This document shows positions 25,381-35,363 of a DNA stretch of 64,000 bases, one piece after another. Origin of the DNA: Mariniphaga sediminis. GTDB lineage: Bacteria; Bacteroidota; Bacteroidia; Bacteroidales; Prolixibacteraceae. The notes under the pieces are model-generated. The model had not been told where the DNA came from and did not search any database. It worked only from the letters and a program-made list of their open reading frames with translations. Both the position numbers and the translations under genes were made by a program. Location: NCBI RefSeq assembly GCF_003573545.1, contig NZ_QWET01000023.1:1-64000 (forward strand), given 5' to 3'. Position 1 is the first letter of the stretch, and every line of letters begins with the position of its first letter.

Positions 25381-26385
25381 TTATTTTTTCCGGAATTTGT
25401 TGGGTGAAATACTGAAATGTTTTTTGAAGGCAAAATTAAAATATTGTGTAGAAGAGAATCCACACATAAATGCCACATCAATAACCGGTAGCGCAGGGTT
25501 TTCGCCAAGTAGTTTTGCGGCCTGACGTAAGCGCAGCTTGTTCAGGTATTCCATCGGGGAACAGTTGGTTACTTCTTTGCAGTAATGGGTAAAACGGGTT
25601 ACCCCCAAATGGCAGTATTCAGCCATTTTAATAACAGTCCAGTCTTCATCTGTTTTAGATTCAAGGATGTTTAGAAAAAGTTCAACCGTTCGTTTGCTCT
25701 CAATCAATGATTGGTCAAGCACAATATTCCCTTCATTAAGAATTTCAAGGAGCAGGATAAGCAGGTTATTTATCTGGACTTTTAACCGGGAGTCGTATTT
25801 AATTTTGTTTTCCTGTTTGATAATTCTGCCCATTTCAATAAAACAATTCCTGAATTCCCGGTTCGCTTTCAATACCGGCTGTTCATTTTGTCTCAATTTC
25901 AGGGTTAGTTCATCCAAATCTTTAGGATTGAGGACTATCCAATCGGGCCATTCCCATTGCTGGTGCGGATACCTTACATTTACATCGAGGATTAACCAAT
26001 AGAGTTTGCTTAAATTCACATTGGGATTTCCCAATTTATGAATAATCCAGGGGCGCGTAATGGTTATATCATTTGTTTGAACCTTAACCAGGTTGTCTCG
26101 CAGTAAAAAATCCAAACTGCCGTTTTCCAGGAAGCAAATTTCAATTCCTTCATTTGTGTGCCACTCAAGTCCCCAGTTTTGGAGCTTTTTTATGTCCCAG
26201 AAACCGATACTTTTTATTCCTTCGAGTTCATCATTTTTTAATCTCTTTCCGGGATAGGTTCCTCTGGCCAGGGTGGTCAATTCAAATTCATCATTGTTCC
26301 ATGCCTGCCGGAGCGGCATACATGAATCCGCTTCATACGTTCGTTTTTCTATGGGATCATAGTATTTCGGAATGATTGGATTCAT
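25381..26385 (-). CDS. AraC-family transcriptional regulator
   Basis: A 334-residue protein with a cupin-like sensing domain (about residues 55-150, GLEWHTNEGIEICFLENGSL and ITRPWIIHKLG) and a C-terminal double helix-turn-helix (235-334, MAEYCHLGVTRFTHYCKEVT and VAFMCGFSSTQYFNFAFKKH). The last motif is the AraC signature. It is divergent from the sugar isomerase/ThuA-PmoA/oxidoreductase operon, with 108 bp between start codons, so it most likely controls that operon in response to a sugar or sugar acid. The ligand is unknown. Confidence 0.9.
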   Translation of the reverse strand: MNPIIPKYYDPIEKRTYEADSCMPLRQAWNNDEFELTTLARGTYPGKRLKNDELEGIKSIGFWDIKKLQNWGLEWHTNEGIEICFLENGSLDFLLRDNLVKVQTNDITITRPWIIHKLGNPNVNLSKLYWLILDVNVRYPHQQWEWPDWIVLNPKDLDELTLKLRQNEQPVLKANREFRNCFIEMGRIIKQENKIKYDSRLKVQINNLLILLLEILNEGNIVLDQSLIESKRTVELFLNILESKTDEDWTVIKMAEYCHLGVTRFTHYCKEVTNCSPMEYLNKLRLRQAAKLLGENPALPVIDVAFMCGFSSTQYFNFAFKKHFSISPNKFRKK

Positions 26386-26420
26386 AGCCGCAAAATTAAG
26401 AAATCTTTCAGTGAAAATAA

Positions 26421-26455
26421 TTGGAACCCTGTCACAAAAAACCAGTTTATATTTG
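26421..26455 (+). promoter_or_regulatory. Promoter of the sugar isomerase operon
   Basis: TATATTTG at 26448-26455 fits the -7 consensus TAnnTTTG. TTGG at 26421-26424 is an acceptable -33 element with a 23-base spacer. Transcription would start about 30 bases before the ATG at 26494. The AraC-type gene starts on the other side of the same gap. Confidence 0.5.
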
Positions 26456-26493
26456 ACATACGGAAAGCATCTAACATATTAATTTATTCTGAC

Positions 26494-27441
26494 ATGAAGG
26501 CTAAAAAGATTGACCGAAGGCAATTCATAGAAGTTACTGCCTTGGGAACCTCAGGGGCTTTGTTCATTCCGCAACAAGTATTTTCTAATAATAAAAACAG
26601 AAGGAGTATGAAAACGAATGGAAAAATCAAGTTGGGAGTTAATATGGAATATGTGCGGCATCATGATAACCCTTTTGAGTGGGGTGTGGAGAAAGCAGCA
26701 GAAATAGGGTATGAATATGTTGAACCAATGGTTCACCTGGGGAGGGAACTGCTGAGCGAAGCCGGGTATTTTCATTCCGTATCAATGTATGACGATCCGC
26801 TTTGGATGAAGGAGGTTTGTGATAAACACGGGATTAAAATTTCGGGACTGTCAGCCCATACGCCTTTGTGTAAACCTGAAATAAGTGTGGAGTATTTAAA
26901 AATGGCTGTCAGGTATGCATCCGCAATGGGAGTGCCGGTTGTAAATACCGACGAAGGGCCCAAGCCATTGTGGACCTCCAAAGAAATGGATTATACCCTG
27001 ATGAAATATACCCTGACCGAAGCTTCAAAAATGGCTGAACGCCATGGTGTCGCAATTGGTCTTGAGCCACACCAGCAGTACAGTACAACCCCCGCAGGGC
27101 TGAACAGTATTTATGAACTGGTAGATTCACCATCCATCGGAATAAATTTTGACACAGGGAATGCCTTTATCGGAGGCAGGGCAGATATATATGACTGGCT
27201 GGAGAGCGTAAAGGAGAACCTGGTTCATTTTCATGCCAAAGACATTAGTATGGAACAAAGCTCCATACGCGGCAAAGTAACCGGGGTTCCGGTTGGATGT
27301 GCCTGTGGCGATGGCGTGGTTGACTGGAAACGGGTGATTGACATTGTGAAAACTGCAGACAGGGAGATTGTATTCAGCGTGGAATGTGGGACAATAGATC
27401 AGGCTGTCAGAAGTTTTGAGTACCTTTCTTCCCTTTTGTGA
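26494..27441 (+). CDS. Exported sugar phosphate isomerase/epimerase family protein
   Basis: A 315-residue TIM-barrel protein of the AP-endonuclease-2/hydroxypyruvate isomerase-like superfamily. The start, MKAKKIDRRQFIEVTALGTS, carries a twin-arginine export motif (RRQF). EYVEPMVHLG, NTDEGPKPLW, GLEPHQQYS, NFDTGNAF, HAKDIS and SVECGT hold the barrel-end metal ligands (Glu, Asp, His, Glu). Probably it isomerises or epimerises a keto sugar in the periplasm. It begins a three-gene run with the ThuA-PmoA protein and a second Tat-exported oxidoreductase; 7 bp separate it from the next start. The specific substrate is not evident. Confidence 0.85.
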   Translation: MKAKKIDRRQFIEVTALGTSGALFIPQQVFSNNKNRRSMKTNGKIKLGVNMEYVRHHDNPFEWGVEKAAEIGYEYVEPMVHLGRELLSEAGYFHSVSMYDDPLWMKEVCDKHGIKISGLSAHTPLCKPEISVEYLKMAVRYASAMGVPVVNTDEGPKPLWTSKEMDYTLMKYTLTEASKMAERHGVAIGLEPHQQYSTTPAGLNSIYELVDSPSIGINFDTGNAFIGGRADIYDWLESVKENLVHFHAKDISMEQSSIRGKVTGVPVGCACGDGVVDWKRVIDIVKTADREIVFSVECGTIDQAVRSFEYLSSLL

Positions 27442-27448
27442 TGATGAC

Positions 27449-29101
27449 ATGAAAAGAATATTTGCTATCATTTTTACGGTTACCTTTTTCTTTGCTGCGT
27501 CAGGTAGTTTGCCCGGTGTTTCCGGTAATAAAACCATCAACGTGCTAATACTGAGCGGGAGCAACAACCATGACTGGAAACAAACAACGCCATTTTTAAA
27601 AAAGATGCTAACCGAATCGGGTTTGTTTTCAGTTGAATTTACAGAACAGCCGGATACATTAAAACTTTCTGACCTTGCAGATACAGATGTGATTGTCAGC
27701 AATTGGAACTCGTGGCCTGATAACGACATCCGCTGGCCGGAATCAACGGAAAAAGCGTTGCTTGATTTTATTAAATCAGGCAAAGGGTTTGTAACTTTTC
27801 ATGCATCCACCTCTGCATTTTACAACTGGCCGGAGTTTAAAGAAATAAGCACTGCTGCGTGGTTAATGGATTCTACGCGGCATGGAAAAAGTAGCGACAT
27901 CAGTGTGATAGTAGAGAATACCCGGCATCCTGTGACAAGGGGAATGTCCGGTTTTTTTGTTCATGATGAATTATGGATAAATGCCGGGAATAATAAAAAG
28001 TTTGAGGTTTTGGGAATTGCTGCGGATAAAGACACTAAAAGTCAACCGGCGGTTATGGTTACTGAATACGGGAAAGGGAAAATATTTCACACGATTTTGG
28101 GACATGATGTTCGGGCCATGCGGAATAGCGGCTTTCAGGCTTTGATTCTCAGAGGTACTGAATGGGCCGCAACGGGTAAAGTAACGCAAACCCTTCCTCA
28201 GGAACTTCAGGAAAACGGGAATACCGCCCCAAAGTTATCCTGGCAGAGGACGGATACCACATTTGCCTTGCTAAACGGAAAGAATGTGATATGGCAGTAC
28301 AATTTTAATACAAAACATGGCCGGCCTTTTTTTCATCCGGTTTATGTTGGAAAGAATAACATCACCTGCCTAAGTCCTGACGACCACCTCTGGCATCTTG
28401 GTCAGTGGTTTTGCTGGAAATATATCAACCAGGTCAACTATTGGGAGTACCAAAATGGAACATACCGTTCTGACGGGGTTACAAAAATTGAGCGCATTGA
28501 AATTATCCCCGGGCCTGATTTTTCGGCAAAAATAAAACTGGAAATTGTTTACCATCCGGTGAATGGTAAAGATGTTTTATCCGAATTCCGAACCATTTCG
28601 ATTTCACCTCCTCTGGATAATGGGAATGTTTGTATGGATTACCAGTTTGAATTTAAGGCTGTTGGTGATACAGTGGAATTGAATCGTACCCCGGTTGAGG
28701 GAGAGCCCGGCGGACAATCATGGGGCGGGTATGCCGGCCTGTCCATCCGGTTTAACCAGGATTTTATGGATGTACATTTTATGCCAAGCTGGGAAGACAA
28801 CAAAAATATTAATGGGCAAACAGGCGATTGGCTGTATATGGGATTCAGAGGACTTGACGGCAAACAAACAGGTTCCCAGATAATAATAGCTCCGGATACC
28901 CGAAGGGAAGGAGCTGCCTGGTATTCAGTTAACAGGGAAGCCGTTCCATTTTATTATTTTAGTCCGGCTTACCTTTATAATAAACCTTTGACATTAAAAA
29001 AAGGGGATACGTTTACCCTGAATTACCGGGTTGTTCATTGGGCAAACAGGCCGGATTATAAACAGTTGGAATGTGAATATCTAAAATTTGTACAACAATA
29101 A
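27449..29101 (+). CDS. ThuA domain fused to a PmoA-like (DUF6807) domain
   Basis: About 550 residues. An ATG at 27449 starts a classical signal peptide (MKRIFAIIFTVTFFFAAS); the open frame continues 33 bases upstream into the previous gene but is not needed. Residues 25-245 form a ThuA-type flavodoxin-like/amidotransferase-like domain (VLILSGSNNHDWKQTTPFL, FVTFHASTSAFYNW, GKIFHTILGHD). Residues 260-550 form a PmoA/DUF6807 domain (GRPFFHPVYV, SPDDHLWHLGQWFCWK, EPGGQSWGGYAGLSIRF). Both families occur with Gfo/Idh/MocA oxidoreductases and sugar isomerases in carbohydrate operons, as here. A periplasmic role in keto-sugar processing is inferred; no activity is established for this pair. Confidence 0.88.
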   Translation: MKRIFAIIFTVTFFFAASGSLPGVSGNKTINVLILSGSNNHDWKQTTPFLKKMLTESGLFSVEFTEQPDTLKLSDLADTDVIVSNWNSWPDNDIRWPESTEKALLDFIKSGKGFVTFHASTSAFYNWPEFKEISTAAWLMDSTRHGKSSDISVIVENTRHPVTRGMSGFFVHDELWINAGNNKKFEVLGIAADKDTKSQPAVMVTEYGKGKIFHTILGHDVRAMRNSGFQALILRGTEWAATGKVTQTLPQELQENGNTAPKLSWQRTDTTFALLNGKNVIWQYNFNTKHGRPFFHPVYVGKNNITCLSPDDHLWHLGQWFCWKYINQVNYWEYQNGTYRSDGVTKIERIEIIPGPDFSAKIKLEIVYHPVNGKDVLSEFRTISISPPLDNGNVCMDYQFEFKAVGDTVELNRTPVEGEPGGQSWGGYAGLSIRFNQDFMDVHFMPSWEDNKNINGQTGDWLYMGFRGLDGKQTGSQIIIAPDTRREGAAWYSVNREAVPFYYFSPAYLYNKPLTLKKGDTFTLNYRVVHWANRPDYKQLECEYLKFVQQ

Positions 29102-29112
29102 AAGCTTGAGTT

Positions 29113-30468
29113 ATGCATATGAATCCTTCAAGAAGAAAGTTTATACGAAATGTTTCTGCAGGAACTTCAGGAGTTATATTGATGCCCCATATTTTGTCAT
29201 CCTGCGCCCGGAATATAAATGATCGTATCCTTGTTGCCCACATTGGTGTAGGAAGCCGCGGGCAGAGTACAATGATGAATTATTTTGTCCCCCTTGAAAC
29301 TTCCCTCTCCGTGGCCACCTGCGATCCTTTTGAGCAGCGCCGGAACGCCTCGGCCGATCATATCAGAGGGCAATACCGCGAACGAGGGGTAAAAGCCCCG
29401 AAATGCAAGCCGTATCTGCATTTCGAAGAAATACTTGAACGCGACGACATTGACGCTGTTCACATTTCCACGCCCGACCACTGGCATGTTCCCCTGGCCA
29501 TTAAAGCTGCCCGTGCCGGTAAACATATTTATCTTGAAAAACCGCTGGGGTTGAGTTATCCGAACTATAAAATACTGGAAAAAGAGATGAAAGCCAATAA
29601 TGTCCGGTTTCATTATGGCACGCAGCAACGAACAATGAAACACATGCAACGCGGAATTGAAATGATAAAAGAAGGATTCATCGGTGAAATAGAGCGGGTG
29701 GAAGCGTGGGCCCCCGGTTATAATCCGGTTGAATCGCCGAAATGTATGGAATCTCCGGTGCCGGATGATTTTGATTACGATCTTTGGACCGGTCCGGCTC
29801 CATTAAATCCATATTGCCCTGATCGGGTTACCAATAACAGTTCCTGGTTTCAGTGGGATTACAGTATTGGGTTTCTTGCCGGCTGGGGAGCACATCCGTT
29901 AGATGTTGCGGTTTGGGCGCTGAAAGATAAATTAAAGGGGGTATATACCTGCGAAGGTGTGGGTGAATATTGGAAACCCGGCGGGATATACAATAATATT
30001 CGTTCCTGGGATGTGCGTTATGAATACGATTCGGGAATCCAGTTACATTTTTTTGACACGGACTTTGCCACGACAAATGATTTGTTACACTACCGGAAAG
30101 TCAAAGAGGGAAACGGAACCACTTTTTATGGCTCCAGAGGTTGGATATCTTTGAGCAGGAACTCGGCAGAATCTGACATACCCGAGGTTGACAGAAAATT
30201 GAATGATTTTCCCAAAAGTGACGGTGGAAAAATCAGCAGTGAGGAAAATACGATGGGGCAATATTTTGTGGATGTAGTTACAGATAAAATTCCGGAGATT
30301 TGTCCTTTGGATGAAGCCATCATTTCTGACTGTATCAGTCATCTGGCCAATATGGCCATTCGAACCGGCCGGAAGATTACATGGGATCCTGTAAAAGGAG
30401 AAGTAACAGATGATCCGGAAGCAAACAAGTGGTTTGTTCGTGATATGAGGGAGCCTTATATCATTTAA
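29113..30468 (+). CDS. Tat-exported Gfo/Idh/MocA oxidoreductase
   Basis: A 451-residue NAD(P)-dependent oxidoreductase. The start MHMNPSRRKFIRNVSAG is a twin-arginine signal. A second ATG six bases in would serve equally. The Rossmann loop is AHIGVGSRGQS near 41-51, and EKPLGLS near 143-149 is the family signature. DHWHVPLAI and FQWDYSIGFLAGWGAHPLDVA (glycine-histidine catalytic region) follow. It is expected to act on a glycoside or sugar in the periplasm with a tightly bound cofactor. It is the last gene of the run, 11 bp after the ThuA-PmoA gene, and converges with the E1 gene. Confidence 0.88.
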   Translation: MHMNPSRRKFIRNVSAGTSGVILMPHILSSCARNINDRILVAHIGVGSRGQSTMMNYFVPLETSLSVATCDPFEQRRNASADHIRGQYRERGVKAPKCKPYLHFEEILERDDIDAVHISTPDHWHVPLAIKAARAGKHIYLEKPLGLSYPNYKILEKEMKANNVRFHYGTQQRTMKHMQRGIEMIKEGFIGEIERVEAWAPGYNPVESPKCMESPVPDDFDYDLWTGPAPLNPYCPDRVTNNSSWFQWDYSIGFLAGWGAHPLDVAVWALKDKLKGVYTCEGVGEYWKPGGIYNNIRSWDVRYEYDSGIQLHFFDTDFATTNDLLHYRKVKEGNGTTFYGSRGWISLSRNSAESDIPEVDRKLNDFPKSDGGKISSEENTMGQYFVDVVTDKIPEICPLDEAIISDCISHLANMAIRTGRKITWDPVKGEVTDDPEANKWFVRDMREPYII

Positions 30469-30474
30469 ATGTTT

Positions 30475-32892
30475 TTACCACAGTTTTTTACGGATATTCA
30501 CGTCCACTTCCCGCATCATTTCCCAAACTATTTCATAAATGAGTTCCACGTTGGGTTTTGAGAAATACTCTCCGTCGATACCGTATGCGGGCCGGTGTTC
30601 CCTGGCGGGTAATGTCCGGGGCGAAGCATCCAGGTAGTCGAAGGCTTTCTGTTCTTCCAGTACCTTTTGCATCATGTAGGCTGTGGCTCCTCCGGGAACA
30701 TCTTCATCGATAAACAGCACTTTGTTTGTTTTTTTGATCGACGCAAGGATAACATGGTTTACATCGAACGGGAGCAGGGTCTGCACGTCAATTACTTCCG
30801 CTGAAATACCTTTTGTTTGCAGAAGGTTGGCGGCTTTTACGGCATGGTGGACATTCCAGCCATAGGTAACGAAGGTAATATCCGTTCCTTCCCTCATAAT
30901 TTCGGGGACGCCCAGCGGCACTTTAAACTCACCGATATTTTCGGGAAGTATCTCTTTTACATTGTACCCTTTCAGTGGTTCAATGACTACTGCCGGTTCT
31001 GCGGCTTCCAGCAGGGTGTTGTACATTCCGGCTGCCTGAACAGTGCCGCGGGGAACACACAAGTGGATACCCCGCAACGAGCCCAGTAGCATTTGCATGG
31101 GCGACCCGGCGTGCCAGATGCCCTGCAACTGGTGCCCGCGGGTACGTACAATGACCGGCGCGGCTTGTTTCCCTTTGGTCCGGTACTGCATGCTGGCCAA
31201 ATCGTCGCTTAGAGAAGAGTGAGCGTAAATCAGGTAGTCTAGGTATTGAATTTCGGCAATGGGACGAAACCCGCGTAAAGCCAGGCCAATGCCTTGCCCG
31301 ATAATGGTTGTTTCCCTGATTCCCGCATCAGAAACACGGTGTACGCCATATTTCTCCTGCATTCCTTTCATGCCCTGATTTACATCTCCCAAATAGCCGG
31401 TGTCCTGTCCAAAAGTCACCAGGTTGGGGTACTTTTTGAAAAGGACATCGAAATTACGGCTGAGTATTTCAGAGCCGTTTACTTCAATGCTATTGTCGTT
31501 GTATCTGGCGGGGTCTGGTTTAACACTGAGGACAGATTTTTTCCCTTCGCGATAAAGTTGCCGGTTATAAAATTCCTGGCTCCTTCCTTCAAAGTTCTGT
31601 ATCCAGATACCTAACAGTTTTTGTTCCTCTTTCAGGTTTGAGAATTCATGTATGTTGAAGTAGAGACGTTTGGCAAAACTCAGATACTTCCTGCGTGTCA
31701 GGAAAATACGCTGGCCGATTTCCTCCAGTTCCTCAATTTTGTCGAATTCTCCGTTTGAACCTGCTTTTATTTTGTGAACAATATTTTCCAGTTGTTCTAC
31801 TTCCTGTTTGAAGTTGTTTTTGTAATGAGTCCATGCAGCTTGCTTCGCCTTTTTGGCGCGCTTCTCCGCTTCGTTTTCAATTTGAGTCAGGGTTTCTATA
31901 TCTGCTTTCCCTGATTCCAGCAACCACTTTTTGAACAGGTTCAGGCCATCAAACTCTTTCTCCCATTCCAGTCGTTTTTTACTTTTGTAACGTTCGTGCG
32001 AACCGGACGTGGAATGCCCCAAAGGTTGGGTGAGCTCCCTGATGTGAAAAATGGCAGGAACCTGGGTTTCACGGCATTTGGCAATTCCTTCGGAGAAGGT
32101 TTTAACCAATGCAGTGTAATCCCATCCGTTACAGGAATAAATATCGATTCCGTTTGTATTTTTTTCTTTTTGAAAACCTTTCAGTACTTCCGAAATACTT
32201 GATTTGGCCGTTTGAAGTTTTACCGGGACACTAATTCCGTAACCGTCGTCATAAATTATAACAGCCAGTGGAACCTGCATCACGGCCGCGGCATTTATGG
32301 TCTCGAAAAACATGCCTTCCGAGGTACTGGCATCGCCAATAGTACCAAAAGCCACTTCATTGCCTGTGACATTGTTGTTCAGATGCTTTTTCATTTCAGG
32401 GTTTTCCCTGACTATTTTCGATGCCTGTGCCAACCCGAGCAACCGGGGCATCTGTCCGCCGGTGGATGAAACATCGGCCGCGGAGTTAAACTTCTCCAAA
32501 AGGTTTTTTATTTCCCCGTTTGCGTCCAGGTTCGAGGTGGTGAAGTGGTTGTTAAAATTTCGCCCTCCGGTGGAAGGATTCATATCCTCGTCGGTGTCGC
32601 CGTAAATCATGGAAAAAGACTCTTCGGGCTGCAATAAGCCTAATGCCAGCATAAAGGTCTGATCCCGGTAATAACCCGAACGCCAGTCGCCTTTCCGGAA
32701 TGTTTTTGCCAAAGCCAGCTGGGGAATTTCCTTTCCGTCTCCGAAAATGCCAAAATGAGCCCGCCCGTTGTGAACCTCGCGCCTGCCAAGTATGCTTAAC
32801 TGACGGCTTAAATAGGCGAGGTAATAATCGTTCAGTGCTTCTTCGGTGGTCAATTGGTTTATGGCGGATATTTCCGGTTTTTCTATATACAT
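30475..32892 (-). CDS. 2-oxoacid dehydrogenase E1, fused alpha and beta subunits
   Basis: An 805-residue thiamine diphosphate enzyme. The alpha part (1-450) has the TPP-binding IGDASTSEGMFFETINAAA near 205-224 and AIIYDDGYGISVP. The beta part (475-805) has the VTFGQDTGYLGDVNQG start, GIGLALRGFRPIAEIQYLDY and VLFIDEDVPGGATAYM. The first enzyme of branched-chain 2-oxoacid dehydrogenase complexes is fused in this way in many Bacteroidota. It decarboxylates the 2-oxoacid and passes the acyl group to E2 lipoate. No E2 or E3 gene is nearby, so the complex partners must be encoded elsewhere. It converges with the preceding operon, with only 6 bp between stops. Confidence 0.9.
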   Translation of the reverse strand: MYIEKPEISAINQLTTEEALNDYYLAYLSRQLSILGRREVHNGRAHFGIFGDGKEIPQLALAKTFRKGDWRSGYYRDQTFMLALGLLQPEESFSMIYGDTDEDMNPSTGGRNFNNHFTTSNLDANGEIKNLLEKFNSAADVSSTGGQMPRLLGLAQASKIVRENPEMKKHLNNNVTGNEVAFGTIGDASTSEGMFFETINAAAVMQVPLAVIIYDDGYGISVPVKLQTAKSSISEVLKGFQKEKNTNGIDIYSCNGWDYTALVKTFSEGIAKCRETQVPAIFHIRELTQPLGHSTSGSHERYKSKKRLEWEKEFDGLNLFKKWLLESGKADIETLTQIENEAEKRAKKAKQAAWTHYKNNFKQEVEQLENIVHKIKAGSNGEFDKIEELEEIGQRIFLTRRKYLSFAKRLYFNIHEFSNLKEEQKLLGIWIQNFEGRSQEFYNRQLYREGKKSVLSVKPDPARYNDNSIEVNGSEILSRNFDVLFKKYPNLVTFGQDTGYLGDVNQGMKGMQEKYGVHRVSDAGIRETTIIGQGIGLALRGFRPIAEIQYLDYLIYAHSSLSDDLASMQYRTKGKQAAPVIVRTRGHQLQGIWHAGSPMQMLLGSLRGIHLCVPRGTVQAAGMYNTLLEAAEPAVVIEPLKGYNVKEILPENIGEFKVPLGVPEIMREGTDITFVTYGWNVHHAVKAANLLQTKGISAEVIDVQTLLPFDVNHVILASIKKTNKVLFIDEDVPGGATAYMMQKVLEEQKAFDYLDASPRTLPAREHRPAYGIDGEYFSKPNVELIYEIVWEMMREVDVNIRKKLW

Positions 32893-33056
32893 GTATGAAA
32901 CTATTTCAGACAGTTTTGTCTTGTAACCGGATTAAATAACGTTTGGCGTAAAGATTTGTTTAAGGATAATCCATGCAGAAATGCCTAAATACCGGAAGGT
33001 CTGACTGTTTAAGTAATTACATTCTTCAAAATATTTTCCATCCCGCCATTCCCGCA

Positions 33057-33566
33057 TTATTCTTTGTCAGCTTCAATTGTTCCGTAATATGAAATAGCCT
33101 GTCTGTTGGTGCTGGTCACGTTTAGTGTGGCATACCCCAGTTCCGAAATATGAAAGGTGAAGCTCAGAAGATCCATTTTGTTTTTAACTTCCAGTTTTAC
33201 CACGTACCCTTTTTCATCCTCTTCCAGTTCGAAATTTTCAATGGGCTGTGTAAAGTCAAAGCCTCCGGTCCGTGCACCATAATCTACATGGTAAGCAACA
33301 CCATAAAATGGCAGGTACGAAACCAGGGTGTCTCCTTTTATTTCGGCATCGAAAGTATAATTTAACTGAATACTTCCGCCACCAAGGGGCATGGCATGGG
33401 TGGGCGTAAAAACAAAAGCTTTTTCAAAGAGTATCTCTTTTACTTCCTGCTTTCTTTTTTCCTGCTTCTCAATACGCAGTTCTTTTTTGCTTTTTTTTAC
33501 TTCCTGCGCTTTCAGAAAAGAAACAGGGAGAACCAGAACGATGAGAATATAGATTATTTTTTTCAT
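33057..33566 (-). CDS. DUF4251 domain protein, secreted
   Basis: A 169-residue protein with a cleavable signal peptide (MKKIIYILIVLVLPVSFLKA, cleavage after AQ at about 21). A lysine/glutamate-rich stretch (22-45) follows, then a beta-rich DUF4251 domain (50-169, ALPLGG-like MPLGGGSIQLNYTF, YLPFYGVAYHVDYG, LNVTSTNRQAISYYG). The function of DUF4251 is unknown; the domain is found mainly in Bacteroidota periplasmic proteins. It is alone and divergent from the endonuclease IV gene. Confidence 0.85.
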   Translation of the reverse strand: MKKIIYILIVLVLPVSFLKAQEVKKSKKELRIEKQEKRKQEVKEILFEKAFVFTPTHAMPLGGGSIQLNYTFDAEIKGDTLVSYLPFYGVAYHVDYGARTGGFDFTQPIENFELEEDEKGYVVKLEVKNKMDLLSFTFHISELGYATLNVTSTNRQAISYYGTIEADKE

Positions 33567-33675
33567 GACTACTCATTTTTTTATTGATACAATTAAAACT
33601 ATTTTCGCTAAAGTTTTTGTATGTAATTGACAAAAATCGTTCCGGCGATATATACGGATAAAAGGTAAATTGGTT

Positions 33676-34524
33676 ATGACAGGAAAATATATTGGAGCCC
33701 ACGTTAGCGCTGCCGGCGGAGTTGAAAATGCACCCGAAAATGCATACCGGATTGGTGCTTCAGCTTTTGCACTGTTTACAAAAAATCAGCGGCAGTGGCA
33801 GGCCAACCCGCTGTCAGAGGAGAGCATTTCGGCCTTTAAAAAGAATTGTGAAAAGTTTGGGTACAAACCCGGACAGATTTTGCCGCACGATAGTTACCTC
33901 ATTAACCTGGGGCACCCGGAAAAGGATGCGCTGAAAAAATCGCGCGACGCTTTTTTGGATGAGATGAAACGTTGTGAGCAACTGGGGCTCGACCGGCTGA
34001 ACTTTCATCCGGGAAGCCATCTGAATAAAACCAGCGAGGAAGCCTGCCTAGCCACCATCGCCGAATCAATCAATCTTGCGCTGGAACAAACCCGCGGCGT
34101 ATCGGCGGTTATTGAAAACACAGCGGGGCAGGGGACTAACCTCGGTTTTTCATTTTTTCAGATTAAAAAGATAATTGAACAGGTGCAGGATAAAAGCCGG
34201 GTAGGTGTGTGTATTGATACGGCCCATGCTTATTCTGCCGGTTACGATATTAAAACCCGGGCTGGTTTTGAGAAGGTGTTTCAGGAATTTGAGGAAGTGG
34301 TTGGTTTTGAGTTCCTGAAAGGGATGCACCTGAATGACTCGAAAAAGGAGTTCGCTTCGCGGGTCGACCGGCACGAAAGCCTTGGAAAAGGAACGCTGGG
34401 ACTGGAAGTATTCGAATGTATTGTAACCGACAGCCGGTTTAATGGCATTCCACTCATTTTGGAAACACCCGATGAATCGCTTTGGGCAGAAGAGATCAAC
34501 CTTCTTGTAAACATGCAGAAATGA
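33676..34524 (+). CDS. nfo: Deoxyribonuclease IV (endonuclease IV)
   Basis: A 282-residue TIM-barrel AP endonuclease that cuts the DNA backbone 5' of abasic sites in base-excision repair. Metal ligands and family motifs are all visible: GAHVSAAGG (residues 6-14), [49 protein letters not shown] and ILETPDE. A TTG six bases upstream is in frame, but the ATG at 33676 gives the standard N-terminus [11 protein letters not shown]. Its stop overlaps the next start as ATGA, so translation may be coupled. Confidence 0.95.
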   Translation: MTGKYIGAHVSAAGGVENAPENAYRIGASAFALFTKNQRQWQANPLSEESISAFKKNCEKFGYKPGQILPHDSYLINLGHPEKDALKKSRDAFLDEMKRCEQLGLDRLNFHPGSHLNKTSEEACLATIAESINLALEQTRGVSAVIENTAGQGTNLGFSFFQIKKIIEQVQDKSRVGVCIDTAHAYSAGYDIKTRAGFEKVFQEFEEVVGFEFLKGMHLNDSKKEFASRVDRHESLGKGTLGLEVFECIVTDSRFNGIPLILETPDESLWAEEINLLVNMQK

Positions 34525-35357
34525 ACGAAACCGTTTACCTCAACGGACAGTTTCTTCCGAGAGAGAAAGCTTCCGTTTCGCCCGACGACCGCGGATTTCT
34601 TTTTGCCGACGGTATTTATGAAGTAATAAAATATTATAACGGAAAGCCATTTCGTTTTCCGGACCACCTGGCCCGTCTGAAAAGGAGCCTGGAGGAGGTG
34701 CAGATTGAATGCGGTGGAGTGGCGCATTTTGAGCAGGTTTTTGCCCAACTCCTTGCAGAAAACAAGCTGGAAAAGTCTCATGCCGGGATTTACCTGCAGG
34801 TAACCCGCGGGGCGCACCAGCGGGTACACCATTTTCCTCCCAATTTGAGCCCCACTGTTTATGCCACTGCTTTTGCTTTCCCTTCTTTTACCGAAAATCT
34901 GGAAAACGGTATCGAAGTAATTACCCGGGAGGATATCCGCTGGTTGCGTTGCGATATTAAGTCGGTGGCTTTGCTGCCCAACACCATGCTTTATAACCAG
35001 GCCAGGGAAGCCGGGGCAGGAGAGTGCATTCTTATTCGCGACGGAATGGTTACCGAGGCCACCCACTCCAGTGTGTTGGCTGTAAAAAACGGGGTGGTGA
35101 TCACCCATCCGCTTTCGCATCTTATTTTGCCGGGCATTACCCGAAAAGTAATACTGGAAATTTGTGCGGATAATAATATCCCGACAGAAGAACGGGCCTT
35201 TTCTGAAGAGGAACTCTACGAAATGGATGAGGTGATAATTGCCGGGACAGGCAGTGAAATTACACCGGTTATCCGGATAAATGAAACGCCTGTTGGCAAC
35301 CAAAAGCCCGGCGAAGTTACCCGGTTTTTGCAGCGCACATTTTTTGAGATGGTTTAA
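34521..35357 (+). CDS. dat: D-amino acid aminotransferase (class IV)
   Basis: A 278-residue PLP enzyme, starting [10 protein letters not shown]; the ATG at 34521 overlaps the nfo stop by four bases. [12 protein letters not shown] at 24-35, the RGxxxRxHxFP motif ([11 protein letters not shown], 96-106) and K147 in [12 protein letters not shown], the PLP lysine, fit D-alanine transaminase. VTEATHSSV follows. It interconverts D-alanine and D-glutamate, feeding peptidoglycan. A branched-chain aminotransferase is excluded by the RxHxFP motif and short length. The gene converges with the class I aminotransferase gene. Confidence 0.88.
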   Translation: MNETVYLNGQFLPREKASVSPDDRGFLFADGIYEVIKYYNGKPFRFPDHLARLKRSLEEVQIECGGVAHFEQVFAQLLAENKLEKSHAGIYLQVTRGAHQRVHHFPPNLSPTVYATAFAFPSFTENLENGIEVITREDIRWLRCDIKSVALLPNTMLYNQAREAGAGECILIRDGMVTEATHSSVLAVKNGVVITHPLSHLILPGITRKVILEICADNNIPTEERAFSEEELYEMDEVIIAGTGSEITPVIRINETPVGNQKPGEVTRFLQRTFFEMV

Positions 35358-35363
35358 GCTCCT

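Noticed and set aside
27127-27783. A 218-residue minus-strand frame.
   Set aside because: It overlaps two well-supported plus-strand genes with signal peptides and family motifs.
30475-32892. Two separate E1 alpha and beta genes.
   Set aside because: The reading frame is continuous across both parts, with no internal stop, so it is a true fusion.
34281-35303. A 340-residue minus-strand frame.
   Set aside because: It lies opposite endonuclease IV and the D-amino acid aminotransferase, both unmistakable.
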